64,000 nucleotides of DNA from NCBI GenBank assembly GCA_016788205.1, contig JAEUTA010000021.1:1-64000 (forward strand), read 5' to 3'. The notes below the pieces were generated by a model that had not been told where the DNA came from, searched no databases, and saw only the letters and a program-made list of their open reading frames with translations. Each line of letters starts with the position of its first letter. Position 1 is the first letter of the stretch. This stretch comes from Flavobacteriales bacterium (GTDB taxonomy: Bacteria; Bacteroidota; Bacteroidia; Flavobacteriales_F; PHOS-HE28). The position numbers and the translations under genes are program-made. Below are positions 32,415-42,606 of this stretch, in pieces.

Positions 32415-35069
32415 ATGCGTCGTCTCCTCGTCATCGTTCTTCTTCTGGCCATCTGTGGCGCCGTCGCGTGGACGCTCTTCCGCTGGAACCGCACCACCAT
32501 CGCTGCGGCTGATGCGTGGATCGCCATGCCGGAACGTTCGGCGATGATCGTGGAGGTGCCCGATGCGTGGGTGACGTGGGACCGTTTCACGCACACCTCC
32601 CAACACTGGAGCAGCTTCGAGCACATTCCATCCGTGGCGGCTTTGGGACGCTTGATGGCTCAGACCACCGCGCGTGCGGAGAACGATGCGGCCTTGCGCG
32701 GCGCGTTGGAAGGGGTGACCATGCTCGCTTCCGTGATGCGCACCGGCAACGAGCAGGTGGATCTGCTGTTGGCCTGCGTACCGAAGTCGGTGGATGGTGT
32801 GCCCATGCGCACGTTCGCCGAATTGCTGAAAGTGGATGAGGCCGCGCTGAACACCTTGAAGGATGGTGGCACCGTGCAATGCAGGCCGGACACCGCGCTG
32901 CCTGCGCTTTCCATCAACGTGCAACGCGGCATCTGGCTGATCGCCACTTCACCCGCGATGATGGACGAAGCGCTGTTGCAGGTGAAGAGCGGGAAGTCCA
33001 TCGCGAAGGAACCCTTGCTGAACGATGCGTTGAAGACCCTGGGCGGCGGCGCTGACGCGCATGTGCTCGTTCACCTGGAACGTGCCAAGAGTTTGCTGCA
33101 CACCTGGTGGAAACCCATAGCGATCGATGCGCAAGACCTACCAACAGGCTGGGTGGCGCTGGACCTGCGTGCTCGTCCGGATGCCTTCCTGTTGAGCGGG
33201 CTTGTTCTCCCCGAAGCAGCGCATGCATCGCTCACGGCACTTGAGCACCAAGGCACCGGCCGCAATGATCTGGGTCGCTACCTACCCGTTGAAGTGGCCG
33301 CATGGGATGTGCGCCAGGTGAACGATGGCGAACGTTTCCTGCGCGATCTCGGCACCGCGAACGATAGTACCATAACGACGTTGGGGGCAAGCCTCTTCAA
33401 CTGGGTGCGTGGAAGTGTGGGCGTGGCATACGGCAGCGACACCACCGCCAACACGAGCCGTGCATGGGCCTTGTTCCAGACCGATGATCCGGAAGGCGCT
33501 GCAGCGGAGATCCGCAAACTGTGCCCGGATGGTGTGACCTGCGACACCTTGAGCCATCGCGGCACGCGGTTGACGAAGTTGCCGGTACTGAACGCGCATG
33601 AACGTTTGCTTGGCGCAGCCTACACGGCCTTCCAACAACCGTGGTGGAGCGTGCTGGGCGATGTGATCGTCTTTGCGCCCACACCGGAAGCCTTACGTAC
33701 CGCGATCGACGCCTGGAACGATGGACGCACGCTCGCCGAAGATGCGCGCACCAATGCCTGGACCGAACGCATCGCGAGCACGGCGGGCCGCACCATGCGC
33801 TGGGATGTGGCGCGCTACTGGCAGCACTTCGGCACCGACATGAAGGCCGCAGCTTCCACCGGCTATTTCGCCGAACGCGAGGCCTGGCAGCGGCTGGGGG
33901 GTCTGGCCGTGCAGCTTTCACCCGCGCAACATGGGCGCACGCACATCACCATCGGGCTGGAACATGCGCCGGTGGAGCAACGCAACAACGGGGTACACTG
34001 GAGCACGCCGCTGCCACCGGGCATCACCCGCAAGCCGGACATCCTGCGCAACCATACGAACAACACGCGCGAAGTGCTGGTGCAGGATGCAGAACATCGC
34101 ATCCACCTGCTCGGCAGTTCGGGCAAGGTGTTATGGAACTACACGTTGGACGGACCGATCATGGGCGAGGTACACCAGATCGACCGCTTCAAGAACGGCA
34201 AGCTGCAAGTGTTGCTCAATACCGCTGGCCGCATCTACCTGATCGATCGCAACGGGAAGGACGTGGGTGGCTTCCCGATCAGTTTGCCGGAGAAGGCGAC
34301 CGCTCCGCTCGCCGTGTTCGACTACGAAGGCACGAAAGAGTACCGTGTGCTGGTGGCGCTCGCTGATGGCCGTGTACTGAACTACGGCATGGAAGGCAGC
34401 ATCACCACCGGTTGGGAAGCGCCACGCTTGGGCAGCCCCGCAACGAACGCGGTGCATCACGTGCGCATCAAGAACAAGGACTACCTCGTGGTGGTGGATG
34501 GCAATGGCAAGATCAAACTGCTCGATCGGCGTGGCAGTGAACGCGACCGCACCGAACTGGACCTCGGTGCCAACGCCAGGGTGCAGCAGGTTGCACCGGG
34601 TCTAGAGTTGAACGGCACGCGCATCATCTGGGCCGATACCAGCGGCACGCTCCATGAAGCCGCATTGAACGGCACACCGAAAGCACTATCGCGCGCTGGT
34701 CGCAATACACTGGGCGACCTGGCCGATGACGGCGCGTACGACATCGTCCGCATCAGCGGTGATAGCTTGATCGTCACGCACGGCGCGAAGAACATGCTTG
34801 AGCGCTCGTTCGGATCGGTGCCCGCTCCGGAAGTTCACCGTTACGAACTCAATACAGGGAGCGTGTTCGGTGTCATGATCCCCGAACGCGAACAGGTGAC
34901 CTTGATCGATGACAGCGGCCGTGACCTGGACGGTTTCCCCCTGCGCGGTGCAACGCCCTTCAGCATCGCCGACCTCGACCTGGACGGCACCTTGGAACTG
35001 GTGACGGTGACCGCCGATGGCCACGTGGTGGCGTACAACGCGCTGCCCGCTTCTACGCCGACGCGCTGA
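32415..35069 (+). CDS. DUF3352-type membrane-anchored protein with C-terminal beta-propeller
   Basis: An 884-residue protein with an N-terminal membrane anchor (about 4-22) and a large periplasmic region. Residues about 35-540 fit the DUF3352 pattern of Bacteroidota (repeated GRYLPVEVAAWDV- and WWSVLGDVIVFAP-like blocks). Residues about 550-880 contain propeller-like repeats with VLVQDAEHRIHLL, IYLIDRNGKDVGGFPI and YLVVVDGNGKIKLLDRRG. Its role is unknown; it is probably a cell-envelope scaffold. It has its own promoter-like element and stands as a single gene. Confidence 0.75.
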   Translation: MRRLLVIVLLLAICGAVAWTLFRWNRTTIAAADAWIAMPERSAMIVEVPDAWVTWDRFTHTSQHWSSFEHIPSVAALGRLMAQTTARAENDAALRGALEGVTMLASVMRTGNEQVDLLLACVPKSVDGVPMRTFAELLKVDEAALNTLKDGGTVQCRPDTALPALSINVQRGIWLIATSPAMMDEALLQVKSGKSIAKEPLLNDALKTLGGGADAHVLVHLERAKSLLHTWWKPIAIDAQDLPTGWVALDLRARPDAFLLSGLVLPEAAHASLTALEHQGTGRNDLGRYLPVEVAAWDVRQVNDGERFLRDLGTANDSTITTLGASLFNWVRGSVGVAYGSDTTANTSRAWALFQTDDPEGAAAEIRKLCPDGVTCDTLSHRGTRLTKLPVLNAHERLLGAAYTAFQQPWWSVLGDVIVFAPTPEALRTAIDAWNDGRTLAEDARTNAWTERIASTAGRTMRWDVARYWQHFGTDMKAAASTGYFAEREAWQRLGGLAVQLSPAQHGRTHITIGLEHAPVEQRNNGVHWSTPLPPGITRKPDILRNHTNNTREVLVQDAEHRIHLLGSSGKVLWNYTLDGPIMGEVHQIDRFKNGKLQVLLNTAGRIYLIDRNGKDVGGFPISLPEKATAPLAVFDYEGTKEYRVLVALADGRVLNYGMEGSITTGWEAPRLGSPATNAVHHVRIKNKDYLVVVDGNGKIKLLDRRGSERDRTELDLGANARVQQVAPGLELNGTRIIWADTSGTLHEAALNGTPKALSRAGRNTLGDLADDGAYDIVRISGDSLIVTHGAKNMLERSFGSVPAPEVHRYELNTGSVFGVMIPEREQVTLIDDSGRDLDGFPLRGATPFSIADLDLDGTLELVTVTADGHVVAYNALPASTPTR

Positions 35070-35325
35070 GCGTACCGCACCGGAAGAAGCGAGCGAACTC
35101 GCCCGTCTCCCCGATCCGCCGCAGGCGGACACTCTGCGCGCTCCAGCTCCCATCAGTTCTACTATTCATTCTCTGCGCTCACGCTGCGTCGGAGTCTGCC
35201 CTGGCGGAGGCCGGGGCGCCTCTGCGGTGAAATAGCAAAGGAGTCTATCATCCCGCGTTCCACTCCGGCACTGCATGACTGACGATCATCAGGAACGCTC
35301 GCCACCGCACACCGACCTTTGCCCC

Positions 35326-35691
35326 ATGTCAGCGAAGCCCGACATCGTACACGAGGCCGATGTGTATCAACTCATCGAGCACTTCTATACGCGTGTGCGG
35401 CCCGACCCGGTGATCGGTCACTTCTTCACTGAACTCGACTGGGACCACCACATCCCGCACATCACGCAGTTCTGGTGCATGGTGCTCTTCGGCGACCGCC
35501 GTTTCCAAGGCGACCCGATGACGGCGCACAAGAAGCTGAACGCACGGCTACCGATGCATCCCGATCACTTCGCGCATTGGGTCGTGCTCTTCCAAGCCAC
35601 CGTGGACGAGCTCTTCAGCGGCCCGAAGGCGGAAGAAGCGAAGCAGCGCGCACAGAGCATCGCCGGGGTGATGATGCACAAGGTGCTGTGA
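35326..35691 (+). CDS. Group III truncated haemoglobin
   Basis: A 121-residue globin-like protein. It shows the group III pattern: VYQLIEHFYTRVRPDPVIGHFF at about 11-32, WDHHIPHITQFWCMVLFG near 39-56, and HKKLNARLPMHPDHFAHWV near 68-86, containing candidate haem-ligand histidines. I chose ATG 35326 over 35275 because MSAKPDIVHEADV fits the family start and ACCTTTG lies just upstream. Such proteins bind O2, NO or cyanide; the substrate is not determined. Confidence 0.85.
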   Translation: MSAKPDIVHEADVYQLIEHFYTRVRPDPVIGHFFTELDWDHHIPHITQFWCMVLFGDRRFQGDPMTAHKKLNARLPMHPDHFAHWVVLFQATVDELFSGPKAEEAKQRAQSIAGVMMHKVL

Positions 35692-35703
35692 AGGTTGGTC
35701 CGA

Positions 35704-36168
35704 TCACACGGGTCCGTCCGCCTCACCGGCCAAGGTCAAGACCTGCTCCACAAGTGCGGCAGATATGCGGAAGCCACTTTCCTGGAGTGCGGTGATCAAG
35801 GGCTGTACGCGAGGGACATGACCCCGCTCCTTGGCAAACAGTAGAACCGCGAGCGTGCCTGTGGTGGGGACGTGGAGCTGCTCGGCCAGCTGCCGCGCCT
35901 TGCGGTCATCGGTAAGCACCTGGCTACCCACCACCTCCAATGCCAACGCCAACGAACTCGCTTCTCCAGCATCGACGCTCTGCTTGAGCTGCATGTAACG
36001 GGCCGTATCCTTCACATCAACAATCTTCATCCACACAGGCACCTTCGAACCCCACTCAGCAGCAACGACCGGTGTAATGGTCAGTTCACCGAAAACCAGT
36101 TCGAGCAACTGGAAATGCCCGGCATTCTCCAACGCGATCAACGCGGTGGTATCAGCGATGATGACCAC
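35704..36168 (-). CDS. DUF3368 PIN-like toxin
   Basis: A 154-residue protein with the PIN-like DUF3368 pattern: IIADTTALIALENAG at residues 3-17 with the first conserved Asp, a VVAAEWG segment, a GEASSLALALE segment near 68 and VLTDDRKARQLAE near 84-96 giving further acidic residues. These nucleases act as toxins on RNA. The start lies 17 bases inside the upstream UPF0175 gene, the usual arrangement of this type II toxin-antitoxin pair. Confidence 0.88.
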   Translation of the reverse strand: MVIIADTTALIALENAGHFQLLELVFGELTITPVVAAEWGSKVPVWMKIVDVKDTARYMQLKQSVDAGEASSLALALEVVGSQVLTDDRKARQLAEQLHVPTTGTLAVLLFAKERGHVPRVQPLITALQESGFRISAALVEQVLTLAGEADGPV

Positions 36169-36397
36169 GGAGATTCTTCAGATCGCGTTCGAGATCCTCC
36201 GGAGGATGGTTGAAAAGGGAAACCCCATACTTTCCTAAACGCTCCGCGAACGTGCGTTTGTCGAGGCCAGCCAGATCAGCCGCATGACCGAGTGACAGCA
36301 AGGCGTGCTCGTACAAATGTGCCGCAAGCATCTCGCGCACCTCGGTCTCAGACCAAGCGAATGCATCAGGGACCTCTATGGACAATCGTTTCGCCAT
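36152..36397 (-). CDS. UPF0175 family antitoxin
   Basis: An 81-residue protein starting MAKRLSIEVPDAFAWSETEV, with the LAAHLYEHALLSLGHAADLAGL helical core that fits the UPF0175 antitoxin fold. I chose ATG 36397; the frame extends upstream into the 3' end of the next gene without coding character. It overlaps the DUF3368 toxin start by 17 bases. It should bind the toxin and autoregulate the operon. Confidence 0.88.
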   Translation of the reverse strand: MAKRLSIEVPDAFAWSETEVREMLAAHLYEHALLSLGHAADLAGLDKRTFAERLGKYGVSLFNHPPEDLERDLKNLRGHHR

Positions 36398-36420
36398 CGA
36401 TCCAAAGTTAATCCAAGCGC

Positions 36421-37419
36421 CTACCGTCTCGGTTTGCGCAACGCGATCTTCTGTCCGGCGTTCAACCTCGCATCCTCCGCAAGGGCGTTGTACTTCGCCA
36501 GCTTGCTCAGCTTCACGCCGTACTGCTGGCTCACATCCCAAAGCGTTTCACCGGCCACGGCAACGTGTTCCGTGTTCGTCTTGGAGGCGTTGCGTTTCGG
36601 CTGGATGTAGATGCGCTGCCCCGCTTCGAGCTTGGCGTTCTTATCCATGTCGTTCCAGCGCGCGATCATGCCGTGCGTCATCTCCAGGTCTGTGGCCAGC
36701 TTACGGAAGTCGTCGCCCTCCTTGGTGGTCACATACTTGATGCGGCCTTCGAAACTCTCCACCGCGCGGCCCGCACCAGCGCTCCACGTGATCACATCGC
36801 TATCGCCGCCACGTTTATTGGGCTTGCGGCCGCTGGGTTTGGTGGACGACGGTTTGCTCGCCGTGCCGGAGGTCGCGGGCTTGGGCTTGTAGGTCACATC
36901 GATGCCCTTGTCCAGCTTGTGCAGTTCGTAGCGCTCGATCAATGCGATCAGCTTGCTCGGGTAATTGGGGTCGGTAGCGTAGCCGGCCTTCTTCAGTCCT
37001 TTCGCCCAGCCTTCGTAATCCGTCGGCTTCAGTTCGAACAGGGACGCGTAGCGCGGCTTCTGCAGGAACTTGGCGTGATCATCGTAGCTCTGCGCCGCAT
37101 CCTTGTACTTGCGGAAACAATCGTCCTTCTTGTCGTCGTCGTGGTAGGTGCGGCCGCCGGTCCAGTCGGGCGTGCATTTGATGCCGAAGTGGTTGTTGCC
37201 CTCGCGCGCCAGCTCGCTGTTGCCGTTGCCGCTCTCCAATAGCCCCTGTGCCAGCGTGATGCTCGCGGGGATGCCGTGCTCCTTCATCTTGCGCACGGCC
37301 ACCTCCTTCCACTCGCTGATATACTCCTCAGGCGTGAAGCGCTGGCCGGGGGGCTGACCCTGGGCGGAGAGGGCCGTGGCGAGCACCACGGAAAGGGGCA
37401 GGATGATGGTTTTGAACAT
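36421..37419 (-). CDS. LysM glucosaminidase (peptidoglycan hydrolase)
   Basis: A 332-residue exported enzyme: signal peptide (about 1-20); FlgJ-like N-acetylglucosaminidase domain (about 30-165) with ASITLAQGLLESGNGNSELA holding the likely catalytic Glu and NNHFGIKC; a Lys/Pro/Ser linker; then two LysM domains (about 230-275 and 285-330, FRKLATDLEMTHGMIARWN and TLWDVSQQYGVKLSKLAKYN). It would bind and cut glycan strands in the wall. It lies 24 bases before the antitoxin start, in the same orientation. Confidence 0.9.
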   Translation of the reverse strand: MFKTIILPLSVVLATALSAQGQPPGQRFTPEEYISEWKEVAVRKMKEHGIPASITLAQGLLESGNGNSELAREGNNHFGIKCTPDWTGGRTYHDDDKKDDCFRKYKDAAQSYDDHAKFLQKPRYASLFELKPTDYEGWAKGLKKAGYATDPNYPSKLIALIERYELHKLDKGIDVTYKPKPATSGTASKPSSTKPSGRKPNKRGGDSDVITWSAGAGRAVESFEGRIKYVTTKEGDDFRKLATDLEMTHGMIARWNDMDKNAKLEAGQRIYIQPKRNASKTNTEHVAVAGETLWDVSQQYGVKLSKLAKYNALAEDARLNAGQKIALRKPRR

Positions 37420-37446
37420 GTGAACAGTCTCCTCCGGGCCTGGTAA

Positions 37447-37794
<348 letters not shown>

Positions 37795-37988
37795 GGCAGC
37801 GTTCGGCATTGTCCAGCGAAAGGACCACGAAGGATGATATTCGAGTGATCCAACTATACCGACCATCATCTACAGGAATATTAGCTGAAACCCTCATTAC
37901 ATCCTCAGGCAACGGTTGATCAAATACAGGCAAAGGCTCGCGCCCAAGAGGCTGCGCCCCTAACTTCAACCCACCAGTAAACCACTAC

Positions 37989-38639
37989 ATGCGCCACGTC
38001 GCTTCGATGCATATGATGTTCCTTGCATTCTCCGGAATGTTGGTACATGGTCAATCGGTACTCTATCCGCTCAGTGCCACGATCGCACCGAGCGAAGATG
38101 GGATCCAAGTGGTGGTTGTGGTCGATCTGTCGATAGGTTGTCCGCCATTCAGCCATGTGCTCACCACTGAAGAAGATACCGTGCGCATTCAGGCCTGCTA
38201 TTTCACCACTGGCGTCTTTAACATGGCAGGTTGCTTTCGATCGGATACCGTGAACATTTCCGCAGCGGACCTGGACGCGTGCCCGTTGATGGTAGACTTC
38301 AATGAGGTAGGCCATTTCACTTCACCGTCAGTGGATACCATCCCTCGAGGATCCATGGGTCCATTCACTGTTTGTGCGGTATCCATGCAGGAACACATTC
38401 CATCGCCCTTGGAGATCGGCATGGATGAGCAGGGGCACCTGACGGCCGTCACAGCAGACGCGCTATCGGATGTGATATTGGAGGTCCTCGATCTCACCGG
38501 ACGAGCGATCTTCTTGTCCCGCCGCACCCTCCAAGAAGGGGTCAATTCACTCGATCTCCCAGAGCTCCCCCTAAGCTTGTACGTTGTTCGGATCACCAGC
38601 GGCACTGATCGGTGGCATCGGGTGGTCATGAAGCAATGA
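37989..38639 (+). CDS. Small secreted protein with T9SS-like sorting domain
   Basis: A 216-residue protein. A signal peptide (about 1-21, ending MLVHGQ) is followed by a beta-rich middle with several Cys residues, then a C-terminal strand set of the sorting-domain type (VILEVLDLTGRAIFL, LSLYVVRITSGTDRWHRVVMKQ). The typical PNP motif is not visible, so the T9SS call is probable rather than certain. It is more AT-rich than its neighbours. No function is recognised. Confidence 0.6.
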   Translation: MRHVASMHMMFLAFSGMLVHGQSVLYPLSATIAPSEDGIQVVVVVDLSIGCPPFSHVLTTEEDTVRIQACYFTTGVFNMAGCFRSDTVNISAADLDACPLMVDFNEVGHFTSPSVDTIPRGSMGPFTVCAVSMQEHIPSPLEIGMDEQGHLTAVTADALSDVILEVLDLTGRAIFLSRRTLQEGVNSLDLPELPLSLYVVRITSGTDRWHRVVMKQ

Positions 38640-38759
38640 TCCAAGTAGGGGCAATACAGCAGGCTCCGAACTTTATACTGATCGGATCACCAACAGAGCT
38701 CTTTCCGATCCAGCACGATGGGAGGTGATCATTCCACACCCTATCCCGATCTTCGCACT

Positions 38760-40787
38760 ATGTCCACTGCCGTTGCCTCCGACCTCCAAGCCTTCCAGCA
38801 CACCATCCGTGAAGGCATACCCGATGTCCTCCCTCCCGCCCGCGCGCTTGACACGAGCGTGAGCCACGCGCCGAAGCGCAAGGACATCCTGACGGCGGAA
38901 GAGAAGAAGCTCGCGCTGAAGAACGCGTTGCGCTACTTCCACCCGAAGCACCACGCTACGCTGGCACCCGAGTTCGCGCAGGAGTTGAAGGAACATGGTC
39001 GCATCTACATGTATCGTCTGCGTCCGGAGCATGCCATGCACGCACGGCCCATAGACCACTATCCGGCGAAGTGCAGGCAGGCCGCAGCCATCATGCTCAT
39101 GATCCAGAACAACCTGGACCCGGCCGTGGCGCAGCATCCGCACGAACTGATCACCTACGGCGGCAACGGCGCGGTGTTCCAGAACTGGGCCCAGTACCGC
39201 TTGTGCATGCAGTACCTCAGCGAGATGACCGATGAGCAGACGCTGGTGATGTACAGCGGCCATCCGCTGGGCCTGTTCCCTAGCCACACCGATGCGCCGC
39301 GCGTGGTGGTGACCAACGGCATGGTGATCCCCAACTACAGCCAGCCCGACGATTGGGAGCGCATGAACGCGCTGGGCGTTTCGCAATACGGCCAGATGAC
39401 GGCCGGCAGCTACATGTACATCGGTCCGCAGGGGATCGTTCATGGGACCACGATCACCGTGCTCAATGCCTGCCGCATGTTGAAGGACAAAGGCACGAAA
39501 GGCAAACTCTTCGTGACGGCCGGTCTGGGTGGCATGAGCGGTGCCCAACCGAAAGCAGGCAACATCGCCGGTGTCGTCACCATCTGCGCGGAAGTGAACG
39601 CCACCGCCGCGCACAAACGCCAGAGCCAGGGCTGGGTGGATGAAGTGATCGACGATGTGGATGCGTGCATCGATGCAGCGTTGGCTTGGCAGAAGAAGGG
39701 CGAAGCGCATAGCATCGCCTACCTCGGCAACATCGTGGACCTGTGGGAACGGCTTGCTGCGCGCAGCATCCACGTGGACCTCGGCAGCGACCAGACCAGC
39801 TTGCACAACCCGTGGGCCGGTGGTTACTACCCGGTCGGCTTGAGCTACGAAGAGAGCAATGCTCTGATGGCGAAGGATCCCGATGCCTTCAAGAAACGGA
39901 TCCAAGAGACACTTCGTCGTCATGTGACCGCAGTGAACGCGTTGGCCGAAAAAGGCATGTACTTCTTCGACTACGGCAATGCCTTCCTGCTCGAAGCGAA
40001 ACGCGCCGGTGCAGAGATCGGCGGGAAGAACGGCGAAGAATTCCGCTACCCCAGCTACGTGGAGGACATCATGGGGCCTCTGTGCTTCGACCATGGCTTC
40101 GGGCCCTTCCGTTGGGTATGCACCAGTGGTGATGCCAGGGACCTCGCCACGAGCGATCGCATCGCCGGTGATGTACTGGAGGCGATGCTGAAGGAAGCGC
40201 CACCGGAGATCGCGCAACAGATCGCGGACAACCTGCACTGGATCCGAAGCGCGCAGCAGAACAAACTCGTGGTGGGCAGCCAGGCGCGCATCCTCTATGC
40301 CGACAGCGAAGGCCGCATCCGCATCGCCGAAGCCTTCAACAACGCGATCAAGCAAGGAGAGATCTCCGCACCGATCGTGCTGGGTCGCGACCACCACGAC
40401 GTGAGCGGCACCGACAGCCCCTATCGCGAGACGAGCAACATCCGCGACGGATCACGCTTCACCGCCGACATGGCCGTGCAGAACTTCGTGGGCGATGCCT
40501 TCCGTGGCGCCACCTGGATCAGCTTGCACAACGGCGGCGGCGTGGGTTGGGGCGAGGTGATCAACGGTGGCTTCGGCATGGTGCTGGACGGCAGTGCGGA
40601 CAGCGACCGCCGGTTGAAGAGCATGCTGCTGTGGGATGTGAACAACGGCATCGCGCGTCGTGCCTGGGCCCGCAACCCGAATGCCATGTGGAGCATCGAA
40701 CAGGAGATGAAGCGCACGCCACTGTTGAAGGTGACCCTGCCGAACGAGGCGGAGGACGGGTTGGTGGAACGGTCCATCGGGAAGTGA
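38760..40787 (+). CDS. hutU: Urocanate hydratase
   Basis: A 675-residue NAD-dependent enzyme that converts urocanate to imidazolone propionate in histidine degradation. Visible signatures are YGGNGAVFQNWAQYR near 134-148, GQMTAGSYMYIGPQGIVHGT near 214-233, and VTAGLGGMSGAQPKAGN near 254-270, which is the glycine-rich NAD region. The C-terminus has AFRGATWISLHNGGGVGWGEVINGG. It is longer than the about 555 residues of proteobacterial HutU, as in other Bacteroidota. ATG 38760 is chosen over the in-frame 38718. No other hut gene lies in the window. Confidence 0.95.
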   Translation: MSTAVASDLQAFQHTIREGIPDVLPPARALDTSVSHAPKRKDILTAEEKKLALKNALRYFHPKHHATLAPEFAQELKEHGRIYMYRLRPEHAMHARPIDHYPAKCRQAAAIMLMIQNNLDPAVAQHPHELITYGGNGAVFQNWAQYRLCMQYLSEMTDEQTLVMYSGHPLGLFPSHTDAPRVVVTNGMVIPNYSQPDDWERMNALGVSQYGQMTAGSYMYIGPQGIVHGTTITVLNACRMLKDKGTKGKLFVTAGLGGMSGAQPKAGNIAGVVTICAEVNATAAHKRQSQGWVDEVIDDVDACIDAALAWQKKGEAHSIAYLGNIVDLWERLAARSIHVDLGSDQTSLHNPWAGGYYPVGLSYEESNALMAKDPDAFKKRIQETLRRHVTAVNALAEKGMYFFDYGNAFLLEAKRAGAEIGGKNGEEFRYPSYVEDIMGPLCFDHGFGPFRWVCTSGDARDLATSDRIAGDVLEAMLKEAPPEIAQQIADNLHWIRSAQQNKLVVGSQARILYADSEGRIRIAEAFNNAIKQGEISAPIVLGRDHHDVSGTDSPYRETSNIRDGSRFTADMAVQNFVGDAFRGATWISLHNGGGVGWGEVINGGFGMVLDGSADSDRRLKSMLLWDVNNGIARRAWARNPNAMWSIEQEMKRTPLLKVTLPNEAEDGLVERSIGK

Positions 40788-41014
40788 TGCGTATTCTGTC
40801 GCGCTGGGTGATGCTGCTCGCATCGATCGCGGCGCTGGTGTTCGTGGTGCTCTGGTTGAACCGTGTCCGGCTCGACTACGACAGCGAGGGTCGATACTTC
40901 GATGAAGAGGCCATGGTGGTGTATGATGCCGATGCCGTGCTGGTCTATGGCTCCCTGGCGCTGGCATCTTCACTTGTCGCAGTCCTCCTGGCGTTCGCCA
41001 TCAAGCGTCGTTGA
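40787..41014 (+). CDS. Small membrane protein coupled to hutU
   Basis: A 75-residue protein with two membrane segments (about 7-25 and 52-71) joined by an acidic, Tyr/Asp-rich loop (YDSEGRYFDEEAMVVYDADAV). The ATG overlaps the hutU stop by one base (TGATG), which supports it as a real, translationally coupled gene. No family recognised. Confidence 0.55.
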   Translation: MRILSRWVMLLASIAALVFVVLWLNRVRLDYDSEGRYFDEEAMVVYDADAVLVYGSLALASSLVAVLLAFAIKRR

Positions 41015-41134
41015 CCGTTCATTCCGAGTCATGCATGCTCCCGTTGCAACATTTCTACGGGCCCACCCAACCCCAAGCCGGTGCTCGCCGTGTATGGGTA
41101 CGAACACAGGAACTAACGAACGACATCCACGACC

Positions 41135-42544
41135 ATGCACAAGCTTCTACGCATCCTCTCACTCGCACTGCTGCTCGGCACCGGGCTCGGCGCATCGGCG
41201 CAAGGCCACATCATTTACGTGGCCGGTCATATGAACCCCTGCACGCCGGCCAACGCCGGAGGCACGGTGAACATCCACGTCTACGGCCATCAATCAGGTC
41301 CGGTGGCGATCAGTACCACGCTGAACGAGAACTGCTACTACTACGCTCAACTTCTGGTGCCTGACACCGCTGGTATCGTCTTCGTGGGCGCCAGCTGCAG
41401 CAACGGCATCTTCTTCCAGGACAGCACCTCCTACTCCCTCACGCCACCGTTCACCACGGATGTCATCATCGATCTGTATTGTGGCCAGACGCCTACATGC
41501 CAGGCTTGTTACACCATTGAGCAGGGCGCGCCGTTCACGGCCACCTTCAACCCGGGCTGCAGTTCGGGCACATCAAGCGCCACGACCTATGTATGGGACT
41601 TCAGCCCTGGTGGAGCACAAACCGGTGCAACGGTGACGCGGACGTTCAATGGCCCGGGCGAATACGCCGCATGCCTGAACATCTCCGATGGCAACGGCTG
41701 CACCAGTTCGATCTGCCACACGGTGTATGTGGATGCCAACGGGAATGTGAGTACCGACCCCGTCACCTACGACTGCTTGCAAGTACCGAACGGCACGAAC
41801 CTGCCAGGCACCCCCTGCCAGATCCCCGGCACCATCCTCACCGGCACGTGGAGCAACGATTGTGAGTGCATACCTGATGCGCCTGCGGATTGCGAAGCTT
41901 CCTTCTGGGTGATCCAAGCCTACGAGAACGGCGATACACTGGGCGGCCAACCCATGCCCAACGAATTGTGGATATGGAACCTGAGCAGCGGCGGCAGCGG
42001 AGCGTTCCAATTCCTGTGGAACTTCGATGATGGTACCACCAGCACGGAAGCCTTCCCAACGCATACCTACGCCCAGAACGGACCGTACATCATCTGCCTC
42101 ACCGTGACCGATGCCACCGGCTGCACGGACACCTACTGCGACAGCGTGGGGATAGACGAGAACGGCATGTTGTCCGGCATGGTCCTCGAGGGCGATGGCC
42201 ACCAGGGCACCTTGCAAGGCGACCGCAGCGAAGGCTTCACGATCAACGTGATGAACCCACTGACCATGGCGGTGCCCGAAGTGGCCGACCTGACGGAGCT
42301 GGCCACCTGGCCTAACCCCGCCCAGGACCGCCTGGATGTGACCTTCCACAGTGTCAAAGGCGGACAGGTACGTACCGAGGTCATCGACGCCAATGGACGC
42401 CGCGTCGCTGGCACGTTGCACCGCACCATCAGTGGCAAGAACCGCCTGCAACTGGAGGTGGCAGACCTGCCCGCTGGCATGTACCTGCTCCGCATCGGCG
42501 ACGGTGCGCAGAGCGTGGTGCGCCGCTTCGTGAAGGCCGACTAA
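41135..42544 (+). CDS. PKD-domain secreted protein with T9SS sorting domain
   Basis: A 469-residue exported protein: signal peptide (about 1-23, ending GASAQ); a beta domain of about 110 residues; a PKD domain (about 135-200, TTYVWDFSPGGAQTGATVTRTF); a Cys-containing linker; a second PKD domain (about 245-340, FLWNFDDGTTSTEAFPTHTYAQNG); then a type A sorting domain (WPNPAQDRLDVTF, MYLLRIGDGAQSVVRRFVK). Probably a cell-surface or adhesion protein. A hairpin terminator follows the stop. Confidence 0.88.
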   Translation: MHKLLRILSLALLLGTGLGASAQGHIIYVAGHMNPCTPANAGGTVNIHVYGHQSGPVAISTTLNENCYYYAQLLVPDTAGIVFVGASCSNGIFFQDSTSYSLTPPFTTDVIIDLYCGQTPTCQACYTIEQGAPFTATFNPGCSSGTSSATTYVWDFSPGGAQTGATVTRTFNGPGEYAACLNISDGNGCTSSICHTVYVDANGNVSTDPVTYDCLQVPNGTNLPGTPCQIPGTILTGTWSNDCECIPDAPADCEASFWVIQAYENGDTLGGQPMPNELWIWNLSSGGSGAFQFLWNFDDGTTSTEAFPTHTYAQNGPYIICLTVTDATGCTDTYCDSVGIDENGMLSGMVLEGDGHQGTLQGDRSEGFTINVMNPLTMAVPEVADLTELATWPNPAQDRLDVTFHSVKGGQVRTEVIDANGRRVAGTLHRTISGKNRLQLEVADLPAGMYLLRIGDGAQSVVRRFVKAD

Positions 42545-42562
42545 CGACCTAACTTGTTCGTG

Positions 42563-42592
42563 AAGGGCGCTCTCCACCCGGGGAGCGCCCTT
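42563..42592 (+). terminator. Terminator hairpin after the PKD gene
   Basis: AAGGGCGCTC pairs with GAGCGCCCTT over a stem of about 12 bp with one T-G wobble, ending TTT. It begins 19 bases after the stop. Confidence 0.75.
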
Positions 42593-42606
42593 TCGAACGA
42601 ACGACG

